A stretch of DNA of 64,000 nucleotides from Solirubrobacterales bacterium (GTDB lineage Bacteria; Actinomycetota; Thermoleophilia; Solirubrobacterales; 70-9): the NCBI GenBank assembly GCA_035573435.1, contig DATMZR010000043.1, positions 1 to 64,000 on the forward strand, in the 5' to 3' direction. Both the position numbers and the translations under genes were made by a program. Positions 59,604 through 64,000 of this stretch are shown piece by piece. Below the pieces are notes generated by a model, which saw nothing but the letters and a program-made list of their open reading frames with translations, ran no database searches and was not told the origin of the DNA. How positions within the stretch are numbered: the first letter of the stretch is position 1; each line of letters starts with the position of its first letter.

Positions 59604-60956
59604 CTACTGAGACTGCGCCGCCAGCCCGGGCCGGGCCCTGCGCGAGCGCCGGGTGTGGGGGATGAAGTCGATCACGAGCGGGATTCCCTGGAGGCCGTAG
59701 TCCTCGCGGAGCCGGTTCTCGAGGTGGAACGCCCACTCGCGGGTGATCAGGCGCCGGTCGTTCACCTGAATCGCGAAGCGCGGCGGGCGGCGGCCCACCT
59801 GGGCGGCGTAGTAGAGGCGCAGGCGCCGTCCCCGCTTCTGGGGCGGCGGCCTGCTGGCCAGCAGGTCCTGGACGAAGCGGTTCAGCTCGGGCGTCGGGAT
59901 CCGGAGGGCGCGCCGATCGGCGAGCTCGATCGCACGCTCGAGCAGCTTCGGCAGGTTGCGACCGGTGAGCGCAGAGCACGTGACGACCGGCGGACGGAGG
60001 CGGAGGCGCTTGGCGAGCCGCGCGGTGGCGTCCTCGAGGTCGGTCTCGCCGATGTCCCACTTGTTCAAAGCCACCAGCGTCGCGCAGCCGGAGCGCATGG
60101 CGAGCTCGGCCACCCGAAGGTCCTCCGAGGTGACTCCCTCGGAGGCGTCGCAAACCACGAGCGCCACGTCGGCGCGCCCGGCCGCCCGCTCGGCGCGCAG
60201 CTGAGCGTAGTAAGCGATCGTGCCCGCGATCTTGGTGCGACGTCGCAAGCCGGCGGTGTCGATCAGGACCAGCCGGCGGCCGTCGAAGTCCAGCTCGGTG
60301 TCGATGGCGTCGCGAGTCGTTCCGGCCAGCTCGGAGACGACGACCCGCTCAGTGCCGAGGAAGGCGTTGACGAGGGAGGACTTGCCTACGTTGGGGCGAC
60401 CGATGACCGCGACATCTACCGCGACTTCGTCGCTAGCCCGAGCCTCTCCACCTTTCAGCAGCTCCGCCAGTCGGTCAAGCAGGTCTCCTGTCCCGTGCCC
60501 CTGGGCGGCGGAGACGGGCTGCGGGTCGCCGAGGCCGAGCCGGTGGAAGTCGGCCGCCAGGTAGTCGTCGCCGGGCTCGTCGATCTTGTTGGCCACCACG
60601 ACCACCGGAATGTCGCCGCGCCGCAGGATCTCGGCGACCTCGGCGTCGCCCTGCCGCAGGCCGGCGCGCGCATCCACCACCAGCGCCACCGCATCGGCGT
60701 CGGCGATCGCCTCTCTCGCCTGACGCTGGACCGCCACGGACAGCGAATCCTCCGCCGCGAGATCGACCCCGCCGGTGTCGACCAGGCGAAAGCGGCGGCC
60801 GTTCCACTCGCAATCGAGGGTCTTGCGGTCCCGGGTCACCCCGGCCTCGCTGTGGACCACGGCCTCGCGCCCGCCGGCCAGTCGGTTGGCGAGGGTCGAC
60901 TTGCCGACGTTGGGGAAGCCGACCACGGCGATCTGGGGAAAGCGGTCGCCGGTCAT
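59604..60956 (-). CDS. der: ribosome biogenesis GTPase Der (EngA)
   Basis: Double GTPase needed for 50S assembly. G1 of domain 1 is GFPNVGKS (13-20) and of domain 2 GRPNVGKS (186-193), followed by a C-terminal KH-like domain. The 450-residue length is normal. Residues [10 protein letters not shown] in the inter-domain linker (172-181) are encoded by a copy of the dispersed repeat's conserved hairpin. ATG in an ATGA overlap with cmk. Confidence 0.95.
   Translation of the reverse strand: MTGDRFPQIAVVGFPNVGKSTLANRLAGGREAVVHSEAGVTRDRKTLDCEWNGRRFRLVDTGGVDLAAEDSLSVAVQRQAREAIADADAVALVVDARAGLRQGDAEVAEILRRGDIPVVVVANKIDEPGDDYLAADFHRLGLGDPQPVSAAQGHGTGDLLDRLAELLKGGEARASDEVAVDVAVIGRPNVGKSSLVNAFLGTERVVVSELAGTTRDAIDTELDFDGRRLVLIDTAGLRRRTKIAGTIAYYAQLRAERAAGRADVALVVCDASEGVTSEDLRVAELAMRSGCATLVALNKWDIGETDLEDATARLAKRLRLRPPVVTCSALTGRNLPKLLERAIELADRRALRIPTPELNRFVQDLLASRPPPQKRGRRLRLYYAAQVGRRPPRFAIQVNDRRLITREWAFHLENRLREDYGLQGIPLVIDFIPHTRRSRRARPGLAAQSQ
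60418..60444 (-). repeat. repeat end embedded in der, copy E
   Basis: The minus strand reads GGGCTAGCGACGAAGTCGCG, identical to the conserved end of the dispersed repeat. It lies in frame in the linker between the two G domains, so it adds codons rather than breaking the gene. Confidence 0.75.
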
Positions 60957-61597
60957 GAGTGCTGTCTTTCCCTCTGGGCGGCTAGGTCCGCGATCCGAGC
61001 GGCGACCTCGTCGGGGCTGAGCCCGGTGGTGTCGATCTCCACGGCGTCGTCCGCGGGGCGCAGGGCGCCGTGCTCGCGTCCGCGGTCGCGCGCGTCCCGC
61101 AGCGATTGCGCAGCCCGGACGTCGGGCAGCGACTCGCCGGTCTCGGCGGCGCGTCGCCGGGCTCGTTCGGCATCGCTCGCGGTGAGGAAGACCTTGAGCG
61201 TCGCGTCGGGGCTGACGACCGTGCCGATGTCCCGGCCCTCGGCGACGTAGTCGCCGGCGGCGATCAGTGCCCGCTGGCGCTGGACCATCGCCTCTCGAAC
61301 CTCGGGATGCACCGAAACTCGCGACGCTGCCGCCGAGACATCGGGGGCGCGGATGGCCTCGGTCACGTCCTCGCCCTCGAGCGATACGCGTCCGTCCGTG
61401 ACCGTGATGCGCAGCCCGCGGACAAGGTGGCCGAGCGCCGCCGCGTCGTCCAGGCCGGCGTCTGAGCGCAACGCCGCCAGGGCAGCGCAGCGATACATCG
61501 CTCCAGAGTCGAGGTAGGCGATCCCCAGGGCGCGAGCGACGGCCCGGGCGACCGTCGATTTGCCCGCCCCGGCCGGGCCGTCGATGGCGATGACCAT
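60953..61597 (-). CDS. cmk: cytidylate kinase
   Basis: Phosphorylates CMP/dCMP. The 214-residue protein begins [20 protein letters not shown] with the P-loop, has YLDSGAMYR and [12 protein letters not shown] for nucleotide binding. TATCCT (61605-61610) lies 7 nt before the ATG. ATGA overlap with der, the common cmk-der pair. Confidence 0.95.
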   Translation of the reverse strand: MVIAIDGPAGAGKSTVARAVARALGIAYLDSGAMYRCAALAALRSDAGLDDAAALGHLVRGLRITVTDGRVSLEGEDVTEAIRAPDVSAAASRVSVHPEVREAMVQRQRALIAAGDYVAEGRDIGTVVSPDATLKVFLTASDAERARRRAAETGESLPDVRAAQSLRDARDRGREHGALRPADDAVEIDTTGLSPDEVAARIADLAAQRERQHS

Positions 61598-61621
61598 GCG
61601 GGTGAGGATAGAGTTGACCGA

Positions 61622-61948
61622 ATGCGGAGCTGGGACATCTCGACGCTGGACGTACAGCCACACAGTCCGGCCGTTCTGGATTCCGAGGCCGAGGGTCGCG
61701 CGATCGTCATCCAGCTTCCGGCGGGCGAGCTCTTGCAGGAACATCAGGTCCACGAGCGGGCGTGGCTGCTCGTCGTCGACGGGCGGATCGAGATCACCCA
61801 GCCCGGTGGGGGATCCGATAGCGGGGGCGCAGGGCTTTTGGCCACGTTCGATCCCGCCGAGCGGCGCGAGGTCCGCGCAACCGAGGACACGCGACTGCTC
61901 TTGCTCTTGGCGCCGTGGCCGGGCGCGGGCCACCCAAGCCTGCGTTAG
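61622..61948 (+). CDS. cupin-domain protein
   Basis: Small beta-barrel protein of 108 residues with a cupin-like pattern ([24 protein letters not shown], then ITQPGG). Metal-binding His residues are partly present (EHQVHE). It probably binds a small molecule. Divergent from cmk with only 24 bp between; its stop overlaps the aroA stop by 4 nt. Confidence 0.7.
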   Translation: MRSWDISTLDVQPHSPAVLDSEAEGRAIVIQLPAGELLQEHQVHERAWLLVVDGRIEITQPGGGSDSGGAGLLATFDPAERREVRATEDTRLLLLLAPWPGAGHPSLR

Positions 61949-63312
61949 CCCGACCCTTCGAGCAACGACGCCAGGTCTGACTCGAATCGCGGGTAGCTGA
62001 TGCCCGCGGCCTCCGCGCCGACCACGTCGACTCCGTCACGCGAGGCAAGCCCCGCGACGGCGCCGAGCATCGCCATCCGGTGGTCGCCGCGAGCGTCGAG
62101 CTTCCCCCCGCGAAGGCCGCCCGTTCCGAGCACCGTGAATCCATCATCCGTGGCCTCGATCTCGGCCCCGATCCCGCGGAGCCCCTCGACCACGCCCACG
62201 ATCCGGTCGGACTCCTTGTGACGCAGCTCCCCCGCCCCGCTGACCACTGTCCTGCCCTCCGCAAACGAGCCCAGGAGCGCCACCAGCGGGAGCTCGTCGA
62301 TCGCCAGCGGCACCTCGTCGTCATGGACGCGAGTTCCCGCGAGAGGGCCATGGCGGGCGACTATCGCCCCCAGCGGCTCAGGGCCGCCGGGCGCCGGGTC
62401 CTCTTCGACCTCCACCGCCGCCCCCATCCTGTTGAGCACGCCCAGCAGGCCGACCCGGGTCGGGTTGAGGCCGACCTGCTCGAGCCGGACGCGGCTTCGA
62501 GGGACTACGGCCGCGGCAACCAGGACGAAGGCGGCGGACGAGAAGTCCCCGGGCACCGAGATCCGCTCCGGCGACAGACGCTCCGCGGGACGCACGACGA
62601 TTCGCCGGACCGGGCCGCTGTGCTGTGCCGCCGTGGCCCGAAGCTCCCTGACCTCGACCTGCCCCCCGGCGGCGGTCAGCATCCGCTCCGTGTGATCGCG
62701 AGTGACCGCAGGCTCGACCACGGCGGTTTCGCCCTCGGCGAGCAGGCCCGCGATCAGCACGCACGACTTCACCTGGGCGCTCGCCACCGGGAGCTCGTAG
62801 ACGAGGCCGTGAAGCGCCGATCCCTCGACCCTGAGCGGCGGTAGGCGCCGGTCGCGGCACTCCACGCCGGCCCCCATCATCCGCAGGGGCTCGGCGACTC
62901 TGTCCACCGGACGGCGCCGGATCGACTCGTCTCCATCAAGGGTCCAGGCGCCCGTTCGCTGCCCCGCGAGCCAGCCGGGCAGGATGCGCAACAAGGTGCC
63001 GGCGTTCTCGACGTCGATCGCGACCGGTCCGGCGTCTGGAGCCAATCGCTCCCCCGGGCCGCGCAGCCCAACCCCCCGCACCCGCAGGTCCCTGTCCCCC
63101 GCCGCGCTCGACGGACCAAGCTCTTCGAGCTGCGCGCCAAGTCTCTGGATGGCGGCGAGGGTCGCCCGCGTGTCCCCAGCATCCAGGTAGCCCTCGATCG
63201 CCGTCACCCCCTCCCCCATCGCCCCGATCAGCGCCGCCCGGTGGCTGATCGACTTGTCGGGCGGAGGCTGGATCGAGCCGCGCAGCGGCCCTGAAGGGGC
63301 GAAGCGCGTCAC
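61945..63312 (-). CDS. aroA: 3-phosphoshikimate 1-carboxyvinyltransferase
   Basis: EPSP synthase of the shikimate pathway. The 455-residue protein has PPDKSISHRAALIGAM, ENAGTLLRIL, KESDRI and GDHRMAML, covering the substrate-binding residues of both domains. GTG start in a GTGA overlap with tyrA. Conserved aro gene clustering. Confidence 0.95.
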   Translation of the reverse strand: MTRFAPSGPLRGSIQPPPDKSISHRAALIGAMGEGVTAIEGYLDAGDTRATLAAIQRLGAQLEELGPSSAAGDRDLRVRGVGLRGPGERLAPDAGPVAIDVENAGTLLRILPGWLAGQRTGAWTLDGDESIRRRPVDRVAEPLRMMGAGVECRDRRLPPLRVEGSALHGLVYELPVASAQVKSCVLIAGLLAEGETAVVEPAVTRDHTERMLTAAGGQVEVRELRATAAQHSGPVRRIVVRPAERLSPERISVPGDFSSAAFVLVAAAVVPRSRVRLEQVGLNPTRVGLLGVLNRMGAAVEVEEDPAPGGPEPLGAIVARHGPLAGTRVHDDEVPLAIDELPLVALLGSFAEGRTVVSGAGELRHKESDRIVGVVEGLRGIGAEIEATDDGFTVLGTGGLRGGKLDARGDHRMAMLGAVAGLASRDGVDVVGAEAAGISYPRFESDLASLLEGSG

Positions 63313-64000
63313 CGCGAGACGGACACGTTGTGGCCCAGTCCGCGCACGATCTCGGCCGCGCGCTCGGCCTCGCCCTCCCCGGCGACCCACAGCGAGACCG
63401 CGCCGGTGCGCATGTCGGGCGCGGGATAGAGCGCCATGTCCTCGATGTTGACCCCGGCGCGCCCGAGCGCCAGGGCAAGCTCGGCGACGGTCCCGGGCCG
63501 GTTCTCGACGCTGAGGCGCAACTCGTAGAGCTGGCCGCCGGCCAGGTCGACCTCGAGCAGGCGGCGGCGATGCTCCCGGGCCTCCCCGTGCCACGCACCC
63601 ACCCGCTCCGCGTCGCCCGATCGGATCAGCTCGGCGGCTTCGTGCAGGCGTTCGGACACAGCGTCAACCTCGCGCGCGACCGCATCGCGGTTGGTGGCGA
63701 AGATGTCGCCCCAGATCGGCGGGTTCGCCCCCGCGACGCGGGTCGTGTCGCGAAAGCTCGGGCCAACCTCGGGCAGGCGCTCGGACTCCTCGGCCGACGC
63801 CGCAGCCGCCTGCTGGACGAGGACGTTGGCGATCACGTGCGGCAGATGGCTGACCGTCGCCATCAGCCTGTCATGGGTCTCGGCATCGATCGCCTGAGGA
63901 CGGGCGCCGAGGTCAGCGATCGCGCGCTGGAGCCGGTCGTACAGGACCCCACTCGAGCGCTCGGTCGGCGTCAGGTACCAGCGAGCCCCTTCGAACAAGT
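63309..64000 (-). CDS. tyrA: prephenate dehydrogenase, C-terminal part (cut by window edge)
   Basis: At least 230 residues; the N-terminal NAD-binding domain lies beyond the window. MATVSHLPHVIANVL is the dimerisation helix region of TyrA, and the C-terminal 75 residues form an ACT-like domain (YELRLSVENRPGTVAELALA) likely sensing tyrosine. It oxidises prephenate in tyrosine synthesis and is coupled to aroA. Confidence 0.9.
   Translation of the reverse strand, partial: LFEGARWYLTPTERSSGVLYDRLQRAIADLGARPQAIDAETHDRLMATVSHLPHVIANVLVQQAAAASAEESERLPEVGPSFRDTTRVAGANPPIWGDIFATNRDAVAREVDAVSERLHEAAELIRSGDAERVGAWHGEAREHRRRLLEVDLAGGQLYELRLSVENRPGTVAELALALGRAGVNIEDMALYPAPDMRTGAVSLWVAGEGEAERAAEIVRGLGHNVSVSR

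Noticed and set aside
1-64000. CRISPR arrays, insertion sequences or prophage
   Set aside because: No regularly spaced direct repeats, transposase, terminase or structural phage genes were seen. The Xer recombinase looks housekeeping.

Overview
The window is high-GC DNA carrying core actinobacterial gene orders: ffh-rpsP-khpA-trmD-rplS-lepB-rnhB, coaD-sepIVA-yceD-rpmF-plsX-acpP-rnc-smc-ftsY, recG-fakA-rpmB, and priA-def-fmt-rpe. Several NTF2/SnoaL-like paralogues start with MSQENV, GTG and TTG starts are common, and many genes look leaderless. Together these suggest a Thermoleophilia (Solirubrobacterales-like) actinobacterium. That placement is inferred from gene content and order; no rRNA gene is present to confirm it.

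Layout. 1-2.3 kb is an accessory patch of small NTF2-like genes, gene remnants and a truncated tRNA-Gly. 2.3-8.6 kb is a leftward group: RNase H-like, zinc-ribbon protein, EF-G-like GTPase, WhiG/FliA-type sigma factor, Xer recombinase and L,D-transpeptidase. 8.7-14.7 kb mixes NTF2-like genes and remnants with an epimerase/acyltransferase pair, a formyl-THF cyclo-ligase-like protein and an alpha/beta hydrolase. 14.6-21 kb holds ilvD, thiD, dprA, comM, yraN and rnhB. 21-31.3 kb is a translation, secretion, chromosome and fatty-acid block. An R2lox-type oxidase (31.4 kb) interrupts the usual rpmF-yceD neighbourhood. 33-36 kb carries a methyltransferase, enoyl-CoA hydratase, SDR and GNAT protein. 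36.5-40.3 kb has sepIVA, coaD, rsmD and recG. 40.3-43.9 kb is an accessory insert (FAD oxidase, RidA, GST, hypothetical) between recG and fakA. 45.8-49.4 kb is a complete ribD-ribE-ribBA-ribH riboflavin operon. 49.5-57.6 kb contains a flippase, rpe, fmt, def, priA and metK. 57.6-64 kb ends with der, cmk, aroA and a tyrA cut by the window edge.

The most notable non-gene feature is a dispersed structured repeat of about 110-140 bp. Its four long copies occupy every convergent junction with more than about 50 bp between an established gene pair (yraN/rnhB, R2lox/yceD, ridA/GST, flippase/rpe). Four other convergent junctions instead overlap by 4 nt at a shared CTAG or TTAG. Short pieces of the repeat occur elsewhere, one of them in frame inside der. 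Other unusual points are an SMC-like protein of about 816 residues with no recognisable hinge, an RNase III homologue lacking most catalytic acids, L19 with a long acidic tail, a 37-bp conserved box over the start codons of NTF2-like genes, and about twenty starts preceded at 6-9 nt by a -10-like hexamer.
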